Positions 35,929 through 45,069 of a DNA stretch of 64,000 nucleotides are shown one piece after another; position 1 is the stretch's first letter; every line of letters begins with the position of its first letter. A program made the position numbers and the translations under genes. The DNA is from Clostridia bacterium. Its GTDB lineage: Bacteria; Bacillota; Clostridia; Oscillospirales; CAG-272. The notes under the pieces were generated by a model. That model did no database searches. It saw only the letters and a list, made by a program, of their open reading frames with translations, and was not told where the DNA came from. The DNA lies in the NCBI GenBank assembly GCA_017621755.1, contig JAGASL010000021.1, forward strand, positions 24,743 through 88,742. The letters are read 5' to 3'.

Positions 35929-36822
35929 ATGAAAATTGTATTAGCTTCCCGAAACAAAAAGAAGATCAACGAGGTGCTGACCCTGCTCAAGGAGCACGGC
36001 ATGGCAGATATCTCCGTTCTTTCGCTGGACGATATCGGTATGACCGATGAAATAGAAGAGGACGGCACCACCTTCGCAGAAAACGCCATCATCAAAGCCT
36101 CTGTTCCCGCCTCGCTTGGCTACATCGGCATTGCGGATGATTCCGGCCTGGCCGTGGATGCACTGGGCGGTGCGCCGGGTGTATATTCCGCGCGCTACGC
36201 GGGCGAGCCGTGCGATGATGAAAAAAACAACCAAAAGCTGCTTAGCGAGTTGGCAAACACCCCAGACGAGGAGCGCACCGCCCAATATGTTTGCGCTATG
36301 GCCTGCGTATTCCCGGATGGGCGCCAATTCACCGTAGAAGGCAGCTGCAAGGGACGCATCCTGCGCGAATACCACGGCGATGGTGGCTTTGGCTATGATC
36401 CGCTCTTTTATTACCCGGGCTATCAAAAAACTTTTGCCGAGATTACGCCGGAAATGAAAAACCGCGTGAGCCACCGCGGCAAGGCGATCAATGATTTCTG
36501 TAAAAAGCTCTCTGAGATGCTGGTATTCCCGCCATCACTCTCCAGCAAGAATCGTGCCTATCTGCGCTCTCTTGCCACCAGCATGCAGCCCATCTTTCAA
36601 ATCGGAAAGGGCGGCATCACCGGCGAGATCTGCAAGCAGCTTTCCAACGCCTTAGAGGCACGCGAGCTAATTAAGATCACGGTGCTGGAAACCTGCTACG
36701 TTTCCGCGAAGGAAGCAGCCGAAATGATCGCCGACGTGATCGGTGCAAATGTAGTTGCCGTTACCGGCCGTAAGATCGTGCTTTACCGTGAATCTACCGA
36801 GAACAAAAAGATCTTTTTATGA
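35929..36822 (+). CDS. rdgB: fusion: XTP/dITP diphosphatase RdgB + YhbY RNA-binding domain
   Basis: One uninterrupted 297-residue frame holds two families. Residues 1-200 are RdgB/HAM1: ASRNKKKINEV, ADDSGLAVDALGG with Asp70-Asp71, GFGYDPLF and the SHRGKA motif near 181. This enzyme hydrolyses non-canonical purine nucleotides (XTP, dITP). Residues 204-297 are a CRS1-YhbY domain: SSKNRAYLRSLATSM, IGKGGITGEICKQLSNALEAREL, then KEAAEMIADVIGA and VTGRKIVLYR. YhbY proteins bind ribosomal precursors. In many Firmicutes yhbY is a separate gene before nadD, as its position here would suggest. The ATG at 35929 is one base after the ftsY stop. Confidence 0.9.
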   Translation: MKIVLASRNKKKINEVLTLLKEHGMADISVLSLDDIGMTDEIEEDGTTFAENAIIKASVPASLGYIGIADDSGLAVDALGGAPGVYSARYAGEPCDDEKNNQKLLSELANTPDEERTAQYVCAMACVFPDGRQFTVEGSCKGRILREYHGDGGFGYDPLFYYPGYQKTFAEITPEMKNRVSHRGKAINDFCKKLSEMLVFPPSLSSKNRAYLRSLATSMQPIFQIGKGGITGEICKQLSNALEARELIKITVLETCYVSAKEAAEMIADVIGANVVAVTGRKIVLYRESTENKKIFL

Positions 36823-37433
36823 TGAAAAAAGAGCGTATCGGCATCTATGGTGGCACCTTTTCACCGCCACATGTAGGCCACCACTGTGCCTTATCTGCCT
36901 TTTTGCAACAAGAGCGACTTGACCACGTGTACGTTATCCCCACGCTGCAGCCGCCGCACAAGCCGCTGCAAGGCGATGCCTCGCCGCAGCAGCGGCTGGC
37001 TATGTGCCGCTTAGCCTTTGCCGATCTACCGATTACGGTAAGCGATATAGAGATCAAGCGCGGCGGGAAGAGCTATACGGTGCTAACGCTTGAGGAGCTA
37101 AAAAGGGAGGATAATACCCTGGTTCTTCTGTGCGGCAGCGATATGTTTTTATCGATCGACCGCTGGTACCGGCCGGAACGTATTTTTGCTTTAGCAGAGA
37201 TCGTTTACGTGCAGCGCGAGGGTGGCGAGCATGCAGAGCAGGTAGCGCAAGCGCTTGCCGCGCAGGCCATGCGTCTGCAGCAGCAATACGGCGCCGTGAC
37301 ACGGCCGCTTGCATGCCGTGCGATTGAAATATCTTCTACCATGCTGCGGCAAGAGCTGGCGCAGGGGAATGAAACGTCCTTTCTTTCTCCGTCTGTTAAG
37401 GAGTATATCGACCAATGTCAACTATACACATAA
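36819..37433 (+). CDS. nadD: nicotinate-nucleotide adenylyltransferase NadD
   Basis: A 204-residue NAD-synthesis enzyme that adenylylates nicotinate mononucleotide. The nucleotidyltransferase motif GGTFSPPHVGHH (residues 11-22) carries the HxGH histidines, and ISSTMLR near 170 is the second motif. It overlaps the rdgB-yhbY stop by 4 bases; ATG at 36819 and 36822 are both possible. Its end overlaps yqeK by 19 bases, the usual nadD-yqeK pairing. Confidence 0.95.
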   Translation: MMKKERIGIYGGTFSPPHVGHHCALSAFLQQERLDHVYVIPTLQPPHKPLQGDASPQQRLAMCRLAFADLPITVSDIEIKRGGKSYTVLTLEELKREDNTLVLLCGSDMFLSIDRWYRPERIFALAEIVYVQREGGEHAEQVAQALAAQAMRLQQQYGAVTRPLACRAIEISSTMLRQELAQGNETSFLSPSVKEYIDQCQLYT

Positions 37434-38080
37434 CCGAGGATGCATTGACCTTGCTGCGCAAGGCGGTAGAAAAACGCATTACAGGCAAGCGTTTTTTACA
37501 CACGCTGGGTGTTGAAAAAGAGATTGCCCGGCTGGGGAAAATCTATCTGCCGCAAAATATCCATGCGTTGCGAGCCGCTGCGCTGCTGCACGATATCACA
37601 AAAGAATGCACGCTTGAAGAGCAGCTGCAGCTTTGCCGCCGCTTTGCAATAAAGCCAAGCAGGGCAGACCGTCTCTCCCCAAAGATCTTTCACGCATGGA
37701 CAGCGGCTTGCCTTATCAAGGAAGAATTTCCCGCATTCGCCTCAGCCGAGATCACAGAAGCGGTAGGGCAGCATACCACTGGCATGCGCGGCATGTCGCT
37801 ATTTTCCAAGCTGCTCTATTTGGCCGATTATATCGAAGAAACGCGCACGTTCCCCGATTGTGTGGCGCTGCGCGAAGCGTTTTGGAGGCCGATGGCAGAC
37901 CTGCCGCCAAAAGAGCGGCTGCCGCATCTGGATCGCATTTTGCTCAAGTCGTTTGATCTAACGATCAATTCCTTGCTTGCCGAGGGCAGCGTTATCGCCC
38001 CGGCAACCATCGATACACGTAACTGGCTCATTGAAGAATTTAACACGCATAACGGCATAAGGGAATCACAGACTAACTAA
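37415..38080 (+). CDS. yqeK: HD-domain hydrolase YqeK (Ap4A hydrolase-like)
   Basis: A 221-residue HD-superfamily protein. Metal ligands are His29 (RFLHTLGVEK), the HD pair His59-Asp60 (ALLHDITKE), and a later Asp in LYLADYIEETR. YqeK proteins hydrolyse diadenosine tetraphosphate symmetrically. The gene starts inside the end of nadD, showing coupling. An LCP-family gene and rsfS follow, the standard Firmicutes order. Confidence 0.92.
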   Translation: MSTIHITEDALTLLRKAVEKRITGKRFLHTLGVEKEIARLGKIYLPQNIHALRAAALLHDITKECTLEEQLQLCRRFAIKPSRADRLSPKIFHAWTAACLIKEEFPAFASAEITEAVGQHTTGMRGMSLFSKLLYLADYIEETRTFPDCVALREAFWRPMADLPPKERLPHLDRILLKSFDLTINSLLAEGSVIAPATIDTRNWLIEEFNTHNGIRESQTN

Positions 38081-38103
38081 AATTAGTAGTCTGAGGTTCT
38101 TTC

Positions 38104-39126
38104 ATGAAAATCAAGATCGCATTATTTCTTGCGCTTGCCATTATTGCCGGGCTGGTTCTATACGGCGGCACGCCGATCGTCATGCAGCCCGCGGCAGAAG
38201 AAGTTCTCCCTTTGCAAAAAAGCATTCTGGTTCTTGGTATCGATCATGCTGCCAGCAATAGCGACGTGGTCATGCTGGCGCACTTTTCGCAGGCAGAAAA
38301 GCAGTTGGTTTGTATGCAGCTGCCGCGAGATATGTATATCGAGGGCGAGCGTGAGCCTAAGCTCAATCACATATTCGCCTCATGCCGCGCCAAAGGCATG
38401 ACCGAGGCTGATTCACTTTCCTATACAGCCAAACGCCTCTCCGATGCCTTTTCCATTCCCATAGACGGTGCTATATGCATCGATCTTGCTGCCTTTTCCC
38501 GCATGGTAGATGCTGTTGGCGGCATTCCCATCACCGTACCCATGGATATGACCTACCATGACCCGGCACAGGGGCTTTCCATCCTACTAAAGCAGGGCAA
38601 GACCGTGCTGGATGGCAACATGGCCCAGCAGTTCGTGCGTTACCGCAGCGGCTATCTGGAGGGCGACATTGGCAGGCTGGATGCGCAAAAGCTGTTTCTT
38701 GCCGCCGCCTTTCAGCATCTGTCAAAGGGCATCTCACTCTCGCAAGCCGTTTCACTTTCCATTCGGTTTTTAGATGACGTTACGCTTGTCGGTAGCAAAA
38801 GCAGCTACTTTTCCTTAGTCACCGCGCTGCTGCAGCAAAGAGAAGCGCTTCGCGTCTCCTTTCTCTCTATCCCTGGCGAGGCTTTGCAAGAGCACGAGGG
38901 GGGTGGTACGTGGTATTACGTGATCAATCGCCCCGCTACCTGTGCCGCCTTAAACAAATTTTTTACCCCCTACGCAACCATGCACGAGGGCACGTTTGAT
39001 GCCGCCGGCCTGTTTTGCAAAAACGACGAACGGTTTTTGAATATCCACCTTTCGACCGATATACCGTACCAGGTATACGGCCCAGAGGATATTTCCCATA
39101 TAAAAATTACAAAGAAGGATAATTAA
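38104..39126 (+). CDS. LytR-CpsA-Psr (LCP) family cell-wall ligase
   Basis: A 340-residue membrane-anchored protein. One N-terminal membrane segment (IALFLALAIIAGLVLYGG, residues 4-22) precedes the LCP domain: ILVLGIDHAASNSDVVMLAHF, LPRDMYIEGEREPKLNHIFA (usual xPRD and KLN motifs) and VRYRSGYLEGDIGRLDAQK. Each is given only in part. LCP enzymes attach anionic polymers to peptidoglycan outside the cell. It lies between yqeK and rsfS, where an LCP gene is common in Clostridia. The C-terminal 90 residues are less conserved. Confidence 0.88.
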   Translation: MKIKIALFLALAIIAGLVLYGGTPIVMQPAAEEVLPLQKSILVLGIDHAASNSDVVMLAHFSQAEKQLVCMQLPRDMYIEGEREPKLNHIFASCRAKGMTEADSLSYTAKRLSDAFSIPIDGAICIDLAAFSRMVDAVGGIPITVPMDMTYHDPAQGLSILLKQGKTVLDGNMAQQFVRYRSGYLEGDIGRLDAQKLFLAAAFQHLSKGISLSQAVSLSIRFLDDVTLVGSKSSYFSLVTALLQQREALRVSFLSIPGEALQEHEGGGTWYYVINRPATCAALNKFFTPYATMHEGTFDAAGLFCKNDERFLNIHLSTDIPYQVYGPEDISHIKITKKDN

Positions 39127-39131
39127 GCATC

Positions 39132-39569
39132 ATGGACACTACAGAAAACAACATGGTTCATCGTGATCTGAGCGGTGCCACCTCGCGCGAGATCGCCGAA
39201 GAGGCCGCCTCGGCTCTTTTTCGGAAAAAGGGAATTAACATTCGCCTGTTCCACGTAGAGGAGACCACCGTTATTGCCGATTACTACGTTATTTGCAGCG
39301 CGCGTGCTACTACCCATGCACACGCGCTGGCAGATGAGGTAAATTACCGCCTAGGCCTTTGTAACGTTCATGCTCAGCGTACCGAGGGGCGTGACGGCGG
39401 CGAATGGTTGCTGGTCGACTTAGGTACCGTGCTGGTACACGTTTTTACAAGAGACGCACGGGAATATTACAATCTGGAGCGCCTGCTGCCGCAGGAGGGC
39501 GAGGCAGATCTGACCGATCTTTTTGAGGAACTGAAAAATAAATTAGAATCCGGAGAGATAGAAGCATGA
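39132..39569 (+). CDS. rsfS: ribosomal silencing factor RsfS
   Basis: A 145-residue Iojap-family protein that binds L14 on the 50S subunit and blocks subunit joining when nutrients are low. Motifs are IADYYVICSARATTHAHALADEV, GEWLLVDLGTVLVHVFTRDAREYYNLE (each split) and an acidic tail. It starts 5 bases after the LCP stop and overlaps leuS by 4 bases. Confidence 0.94.
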   Translation: MDTTENNMVHRDLSGATSREIAEEAASALFRKKGINIRLFHVEETTVIADYYVICSARATTHAHALADEVNYRLGLCNVHAQRTEGRDGGEWLLVDLGTVLVHVFTRDAREYYNLERLLPQEGEADLTDLFEELKNKLESGEIEA

Positions 39570-41968
39570 AGTACGATTACAAAAGTATTGAACCCAAATG
39601 GCAAAAACGGTGGGAAGAGGCAGGCGCCTTTGAAGCCGTAGACATGAGCGAGAAGCCGAAGTTTTACGGCCTGGTAGAATTTCCGTATCCCAGCGGCTCG
39701 GGTATGCACGTAGGCCATATCAAGGCATACGGCGGCCTTGAGGTCATCAGCCGCAAAAGAAGAATGCAGGGCTATAACGTCCTGTTCCCGATCGGCTTTG
39801 ATGCATACGGTCTGCCTACCGAGAACTACGCCATTAAAACCGGTATTCACCCGCGCGAGGTAACCGACCGCAACATCGCCCGCTTTACCGACCAGCTGAA
39901 GCGCGTAGGCTTCTCCTTCGATTGGAACCGCGTCATTGACACCACGGATGATGATTACTATAAGTGGACGCAGTACATTTTCTTAAAGATGTTTGAAAAG
40001 GGGCTTGTGTTCCGCGATACTGCCTTTGTCAACTATTGCCCCAGCTGCAAGGTCGTTCTTTCTAACGAGGATTCGCAGGGCGGCAAGTGCGATATCTGCC
40101 ATAGCGATATCATTCAAAAATCCAAGGACGTATGGTATCTGCGCATCACCGCGTATGCCGACCGTCTGCTTTCCGGCCTTGACACGGTAGACTATCTGCC
40201 CAACATCAAGCTGCAGCAGGAAAACTGGATCGGCAAATCCACCGGCGCCTTTGTTGATTTCTCGATCGCCGGGGCAGACGAAAAGCTGCGCGTGTATACC
40301 ACCCGTCCGGATACGCTGTTCGGCGTTACCTTCATGGTTATCGCCCCTGAGCACCCCATCATTGATAAGCTGGCTGACCGCATTCATAATATGGATGCCG
40401 TTTTGGCTTACCGTGAGGAATGCGCCAAGAAGTCTGAATTTGACCGTACACAGCTAGTCAAGGATAAGACCGGCGTATGTCTTGACGGTATGACCGCCGT
40501 GAATCCCGTATCCGGCAAAGAGATCCCGATCTACATTGCCGACTACGTTATGATGGGCTATGGCACGGGCGCTATTATGGCCGTGCCCGCGCATGACGAG
40601 CGCGACTACGCCTTTGCTAAGAAGTTCGGCGCTGATATCATTCCTGTTATCGAGGGCGGCGACGTTTCAAAAGAAGCTTACACAGGCGACGGCAACATGA
40701 TCAACTCTGACTTCCTGAATGGTATTACCACCAAAAAGGAAGCCATTGAGAAGATGATCGCCTATCTTGCCGAGCGCGGTGTCGGTGAAGCCGGCGTACA
40801 GTACAAAATGAAGGAATGGGCCTTCAACCGCCAGCGCTACTGGGGCGAGCCGATTCCGATCGTGCATTGTGACCATTGCGGTATGGTGCCGGTTCCTTAC
40901 GAGGAGCTGCCGCTTCGCCTGCCCGAAATTCAGGAATTTGCCCCCGGCGAGGGGGGTGAAAGCCCGCTTGCCAAGGTAGAATCCTACGTCAACTGCAAGT
41001 GCCCTCGCTGCGGTAAGGCAGCACGCCGTGAAACCGATACCATGCCGCAGTGGGCAGGCTCCTCCTGGTATTTCCTGCGTTATATCGATCCGCATAACGA
41101 TCATGCCCTGGCAGCGCCCGAAAAGCTGAAGTACTGGATGCCCGTAGACTGGTATAACGGCGGTATGGAGCACGTTACCCGCCATATGATCTATTCGCGC
41201 TTCTGGCATAAGTTCTTATACGATATTGGCGAGGTCAATACCGACGAGCCGTATGCCAAGAGAACCGCCCAGGGCCTTATCCTTGGCCCGGATGGCGAAA
41301 AGATGAGCAAATCCAAGGGTAACGTGGTAGACCCCAACGAGGTGGTGGATGCCTACGGCGCCGACGTGCTGCGTACCTACATCCTGTTCATGGGTGATTA
41401 TGCCAGCGCCGCTCCGTGGTCGGATGCCGGCGTGCGCGGTGCAAAGCGCTTCTTAGAGCGTTTTGCCGACGTATACGATTTTATCAGCGATAAGCCCTCT
41501 GCCGGCTCGCTTGTCAGCGCCATTCACAAAACCATTCGCAAGGTTGGCACGGATATTGAAGAAATGAAGTTCAATACCGCCATCGCCGCCATGATGGGAC
41601 TGCTGAACACCATCTTTGAAGAGAAGAGCATTACGCGTGAGGAATATCAGATCCTGATCCGCCTGCTTTGCCCGTTTGCACCGCACCTGTGTGAGGAGCT
41701 GTGGGAAATGACCGGCGGCAAGGGGCTCTGCTCGCTGGCCCCCTGGCCGGAATATGACGAAGCGAAAACGGTTGATCAAACGATCGAGCTGGCCGTTCAG
41801 ATCAACGGCAAGGTGCGCGGCGTAATTTCCGTAGATAAGGAGCTTGACCGCGATGGTGTTTTGGCCGTTGCAAAGGCAGATGCCAAGATCGCCCCGCTAC
41901 TGGAGGGAAAGACGATCGTTAAGGAGATCGTTGTACCGCAGAAGATCGTAAACATCGTTGTCAAATAA
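39566..41968 (+). CDS. leuS: leucyl-tRNA synthetase
   Basis: An 800-residue class I synthetase. The HIGH motif appears as HVGH near residue 49 (YPSGSGMHVGHIKAYGG), and KMSKS lies near 579 (GEKMSKSKGNVV). An editing domain covers about 215-400 (TTRPDTLFGVTFM, GTGAIMAVPAHDERD). An anticodon-binding domain and a short C-terminal domain (QINGKVRGVI) follow. The CxxC pairs near 155 (CPSCKVVLSNED) and 435-475 look like zinc sites. The ATG overlaps the rsfS stop, with CCGGAGAG as ribosome binding site. It is the last gene of the long 22-42 kb run. Confidence 0.97.
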   Translation: MKYDYKSIEPKWQKRWEEAGAFEAVDMSEKPKFYGLVEFPYPSGSGMHVGHIKAYGGLEVISRKRRMQGYNVLFPIGFDAYGLPTENYAIKTGIHPREVTDRNIARFTDQLKRVGFSFDWNRVIDTTDDDYYKWTQYIFLKMFEKGLVFRDTAFVNYCPSCKVVLSNEDSQGGKCDICHSDIIQKSKDVWYLRITAYADRLLSGLDTVDYLPNIKLQQENWIGKSTGAFVDFSIAGADEKLRVYTTRPDTLFGVTFMVIAPEHPIIDKLADRIHNMDAVLAYREECAKKSEFDRTQLVKDKTGVCLDGMTAVNPVSGKEIPIYIADYVMMGYGTGAIMAVPAHDERDYAFAKKFGADIIPVIEGGDVSKEAYTGDGNMINSDFLNGITTKKEAIEKMIAYLAERGVGEAGVQYKMKEWAFNRQRYWGEPIPIVHCDHCGMVPVPYEELPLRLPEIQEFAPGEGGESPLAKVESYVNCKCPRCGKAARRETDTMPQWAGSSWYFLRYIDPHNDHALAAPEKLKYWMPVDWYNGGMEHVTRHMIYSRFWHKFLYDIGEVNTDEPYAKRTAQGLILGPDGEKMSKSKGNVVDPNEVVDAYGADVLRTYILFMGDYASAAPWSDAGVRGAKRFLERFADVYDFISDKPSAGSLVSAIHKTIRKVGTDIEEMKFNTAIAAMMGLLNTIFEEKSITREEYQILIRLLCPFAPHLCEELWEMTGGKGLCSLAPWPEYDEAKTVDQTIELAVQINGKVRGVISVDKELDRDGVLAVAKADAKIAPLLEGKTIVKEIVVPQKIVNIVVK

Positions 41969-42006
41969 GCACGAAAGAAAAAACTTACAAATTATTCTGA
42001 AAGTAC

Positions 42007-42035
42007 TTGACATTTCAAGACAAATGCGTTATAAT
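42007..42035 (+). promoter_or_regulatory. sigma-A promoter for rpsU
   Basis: A perfect TTGACA (42007-42012), a 17-base spacer and a perfect TATAAT (42030-42035) lie about 60 bases before rpsU. Confidence 0.92.
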
Positions 42036-42093
42036 ATCTTTGATGTGTTAGAGACGAAGTTCTCTTTGCATGCGCGAAGGGAGGGGATATACG

Positions 42094-42270
42094 ATGGCAG
42101 AAGTTAGAGTTAAGGAAAACGAAACACTCGACAGCGCACTGCGTCGCTTTAAGCGGCAGTATGTGAAGTCCGGCGTTCCGACGGAGCTCCGCAAGAGAGA
42201 GTGCTACGAAAAGCCGAGCGTAAGACGTAAGAAGAAGTCTGAAGCAGCCAGAAAGCGCAAGTATAAGTAA
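42094..42270 (+). CDS. rpsU: 30S ribosomal protein S21
   Basis: A 58-residue, highly basic protein with the S21 pattern: [19 protein letters not shown], then [18 protein letters not shown] and a basic tail. The ATG at 42094 follows GGGAGGGG; an in-frame ATG at 42070 lies upstream of that site and is rejected. It is a single-gene unit with its own promoter and terminator; yqeY, its partner in Bacillus, is absent. Confidence 0.96.
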   Translation: MAEVRVKENETLDSALRRFKRQYVKSGVPTELRKRECYEKPSVRRKKKSEAARKRKYK

Positions 42271-42273
42271 GAT

Positions 42274-42305
42274 AAAAAGCGAGGTATTCTGTACCTCGCT
42301 TTTTT
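42274..42305 (+). terminator. terminator after rpsU
   Basis: AAAAAGCGAGGTA (42274-42286) pairs with TACCTCGCTTTTT (from 42292) around a 5-base loop and ends in a T-run. Confidence 0.93.
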
Positions 42306-42390
42306 ATTTGTTTGGTGAATATTTCATTGTGTTATATCTAACCGTTTTACCAATACTATTGCTGTAAAGAATTTTAGAAACGGTGATGTT

Positions 42391-43197
42391 ATGAAATACA
42401 GGAAATTATATATACGCCTTTTTGTACCATTTTTGGCGATCTGCCTTGTTTTTTCTGTCAATACTTTTCATTCAGTTTGCGCGCAAAGCCAGCCCCAAAG
42501 CTACCATTGGTACGTGAAAAGAAACAACGAGCACCGGCAGCCGGAGGCAGATGAAGCACAGGCGCTTTTTGAAAAATACGATGCCTATTACGTCGACAAG
42601 GCACATGCGGATAACGCAGAAGACAAGGTTCTTTATCTTACCTTTGATGCCGGATACGAAAACGGGAACGTGGCCAAGATTCTTTCCGTTCTTCGCGAAA
42701 AAAAGGTGCCTGCCGCATTTTTTGTACTGAAACATTTACTATTGAAGGAGCCCTCGCTGATCGATCGTATGCTGCAGGATGGTCATTTGGTGTGTAACCA
42801 TACCATGAGCCACAAGGATACCTCCGCCATGACAGACGAGCAGCTGGCTGCCGAGTTGAATGGGCTTGCAAGCATCTATAAGGAACAGACCGGAAAAGAG
42901 ATGCCGCGCTACTACCGCCCACCGGAAGGGAAATACAGCGAAAGCAATCTGCGCTGTGCTCAAAAATTGGGCTACAAGACCATTTTTTGGAGCTTTGCTT
43001 ACGCAGATTGGGATAACGATAAGCAGCCGGATTTAGAAGCTGCCAAGAAAAAAGTGCTTGAAAACACGCATAATGGCGCCGTGATCCTTCTTCACCCTAC
43101 CTCCGCCACCAACGCCGCCATCCTTGCTGATCTGATAGACACCTGGCGGGCTGAGGGCTACCGCTTTGGCAGCCTGGATGAATTGACCGGTGCGTAA
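42391..43197 (+). CDS. pdaA: delta-lactam-biosynthetic de-N-acetylase PdaA
   Basis: A 268-residue secreted polysaccharide deacetylase. An N-terminal signal (LFVPFLAICLVFSVNTFHSVCA, split here) precedes the PdaA-specific VLYLTFDAGYENGN, with Asp86 where other NodB enzymes read TFDDGP. The metal histidines are in CNHTMSHKD near 137-141, followed by RYYRPPEGKYSE and VILLHP. PdaA removes the acetyl group from muramic acid, a step in making the muramic delta-lactam of the spore cortex. An AATACTA motif at 42352-42358 resembles a sigma-G -10, but no matching -35 is clear. Confidence 0.92.
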   Translation: MKYRKLYIRLFVPFLAICLVFSVNTFHSVCAQSQPQSYHWYVKRNNEHRQPEADEAQALFEKYDAYYVDKAHADNAEDKVLYLTFDAGYENGNVAKILSVLREKKVPAAFFVLKHLLLKEPSLIDRMLQDGHLVCNHTMSHKDTSAMTDEQLAAELNGLASIYKEQTGKEMPRYYRPPEGKYSESNLRCAQKLGYKTIFWSFAYADWDNDKQPDLEAAKKKVLENTHNGAVILLHPTSATNAAILADLIDTWRAEGYRFGSLDELTGA

Positions 43198-43201
43198 GCC
43201 T

Positions 43202-43906
43202 ATGAAGAAACACCATCTGCAAAGGCTCGCCGCGGTTGTTCTTGCTCTAACCATGCTGTTTTCAATCTGCCTTCCTTTATCTGCCGGAAAACCAATTCGA
43301 GCCTATTATCACGTATCCACAACCGAAAAGGCGATCGCCCTCACCTTTGACGACGGGCCGCACCCACGCTTTACAGACAGTATCTTAGAGATATTAGAAA
43401 AAGAAAAGATCCCCGCCACCTTCTTCGTTATTGGCAGCAATGTAGAAGCATACCCGGACGTTATGCAGCGTGTGATCACCGCCGGGCACGAGATCGGCAA
43501 CCACACCTATCGCCATCCCATCGTAAAAACCGTTACCGATGAGGAAATGGCCTGGGAAATCGACAAAACCGACGAGATCCTGCGCAGCATCGGGTATAGT
43601 GGGAACGGCCTGTTCCGCCCACCGCAAGGCAAATTTTCAGATACGCTACCGGCGTTGCTCGAAAAAACCAACAAAACGGCCATTCTTTGGAACATTGATA
43701 CGCGTGACTGGGCGCACACGCCAAGCGAAGAGATCGTCAGCACCATTGAAAAAAACGTCTGCGGCGGCGATATCATTCTGTTTCATGATTACGTCAGCGG
43801 CGAGAGCACAACCATACCGGCTATAAAAAAACTGATACCCATGCTAAAGGAGCGTGGATATCAGTTTGTAACGGTATCAGAGCTGTTATCACTTCGAGAT
43901 AGCTGA
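43202..43906 (+). CDS. secreted polysaccharide deacetylase (NodB/PdaB-type)
   Basis: A 234-residue protein with a signal peptide (LAAVVLALTMLFSICLPLSAG, split) and a NodB domain: AIALTFDDGPHPRFTD with Asp50-Asp51, GHEIGNHTYRHP supplying the metal histidines, LFRPPQGKFSD, and ILFHDYVSG near the end. It deacetylates N-acetylated sugars in peptidoglycan or related polymers. It follows pdaA by 4 bases, so the two probably act on the same wall material. The ATG at 43202 is chosen over a GTG at 43190 that overlaps pdaA. Confidence 0.9.
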   Translation: MKKHHLQRLAAVVLALTMLFSICLPLSAGKPIRAYYHVSTTEKAIALTFDDGPHPRFTDSILEILEKEKIPATFFVIGSNVEAYPDVMQRVITAGHEIGNHTYRHPIVKTVTDEEMAWEIDKTDEILRSIGYSGNGLFRPPQGKFSDTLPALLEKTNKTAILWNIDTRDWAHTPSEEIVSTIEKNVCGGDIILFHDYVSGESTTIPAIKKLIPMLKERGYQFVTVSELLSLRDS

Positions 43907-44920
43907 TCAGGCTTCTCCCTCGGGAATAGAGAGCTCATCGGTCACATCGGTGGGCTCTTCTTCTGTTTTCTCGGCCTCGGCATACGGGTCGATCATAATT
44001 TCCTTGATCTTAAAATAAGCCGCGTAGGTGGACATGAAGGCACCGTTAGAAAAGATCAGCACGAAGGGAAGCAGGATGGCCGCCGCCATGAAGAAGCCAC
44101 CGGTAAAAAAGGCAAGGAAGAAATCGATCAGCACCAGCAGCAGAATGCCAAGCGTTGCCATAATATTGCGCTTAAAGCCAAGCAGCGCAAAGATCAGCGA
44201 GTTCTTTAGCAGCTTGTAGATGGAAAGATCAAAGGTCACCATCTGCAAATAGATATAAAAGCGCATCCACATATAGATCAGCGCAACGGCAAAGGTGATA
44301 CCAAAGAAGATGCTCATCATCAGTCCGTCACCGGCCGTATACATAAAGACGAGATCAAAGCCGATCAGTGCAAGGAATAGCACGTCTAAGATGCCAAAGG
44401 GAAGTGCCTGCTTCCAGTTACGCTTGATGGCATACCAAAAATCTGAGAAAATAAAGACAGGGTCTCCCGTGACCATGTTGCGTAGCACGTAGGTGGTGCC
44501 AACGTTGGTAATGCCAAAGGTGAAGATCGAAAGCGCCGACAAGGCAAACAGCACGTAGGTTGCTGTGGTCATAGAGTTTGCTTCGATCTGCGCACCGCTT
44601 GTGGCCATAGCGATCAGCGTAGAGGCCGACAATTCGCCCTCCTGCAAAAACAGACCGCGCAGAATAGGGAAGAATTCTGTTGCCGGTGCCATGTAAACAA
44701 CGCGTGTAAAGGTCGTCATAGCGATCAAGGCAAAGATCAAGGGAAAATTACCAAGTACCATTAACAGGTTCACGGTGAGTAGATTGGGAAAGCATTCCTT
44801 ATACTTTAAGAAAAAACCCTTCAGGTCTGTTTTGGTATAAACGTCGCTTTTTTCAATACCGCGCCCCTCCCGCTGTGAATCAAACAGCTTAAAGCGGCGC
44901 TTTTTTTGATTGTTTTCCAA
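43907..44920 (-). CDS. DUF624 (YesL-like) membrane protein
   Basis: A 337-residue integral membrane protein with about six helices. These include NLLTVNLLMVLGNFPLIFALIAM and ATYVLFALSALSIFTFGITNVG, each split at loops. The DUF624 signature lies near 160 (FSDFWYAIKRNWKQALPFG). Polar tails flank the core, and the C-terminus is acidic. The family often sits beside carbohydrate ABC transporters, but none is near here. Its function is unknown. Its stop codon directly abuts the stop of the convergent deacetylase gene, with no terminator between them. Confidence 0.85.
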   Translation of the reverse strand: MENNQKKRRFKLFDSQREGRGIEKSDVYTKTDLKGFFLKYKECFPNLLTVNLLMVLGNFPLIFALIAMTTFTRVVYMAPATEFFPILRGLFLQEGELSASTLIAMATSGAQIEANSMTTATYVLFALSALSIFTFGITNVGTTYVLRNMVTGDPVFIFSDFWYAIKRNWKQALPFGILDVLFLALIGFDLVFMYTAGDGLMMSIFFGITFAVALIYMWMRFYIYLQMVTFDLSIYKLLKNSLIFALLGFKRNIMATLGILLLVLIDFFLAFFTGGFFMAAAILLPFVLIFSNGAFMSTYAAYFKIKEIMIDPYAEAEKTEEEPTDVTDELSIPEGEA

Positions 44921-45031
44921 TTTCTGATCCTCATTTCAAGGTAGAATGACATCACAAGGATTATATTACCATATCTCACAAGAAAAATCAACAGCAATTT
45001 GTGAATTATTATTCCTGCCGCTTGACGGGTG

Positions 45032-45040
45032 TGGTATAAT
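45032..45040 (+). promoter_or_regulatory. extended -10 promoter before GNAT gene
   Basis: TGGTATAAT fits an extended -10 (TGnTATAAT) about 30 bases before the GNAT start. The -35 at the right distance (TTCCTG) is poor; a TTGACG only 7 bases upstream is too close to be the -35. Confidence 0.4.
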
Positions 45041-45069
45041 AAATTGTATCGCACAAGGGAGCAGGTGTC

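Noticed and set aside
45022..45040. TTGACG and TATAAT before the GNAT gene as a normal promoter
   Set aside because: The spacer is only 7 bases; an extended -10 promoter is the better reading.
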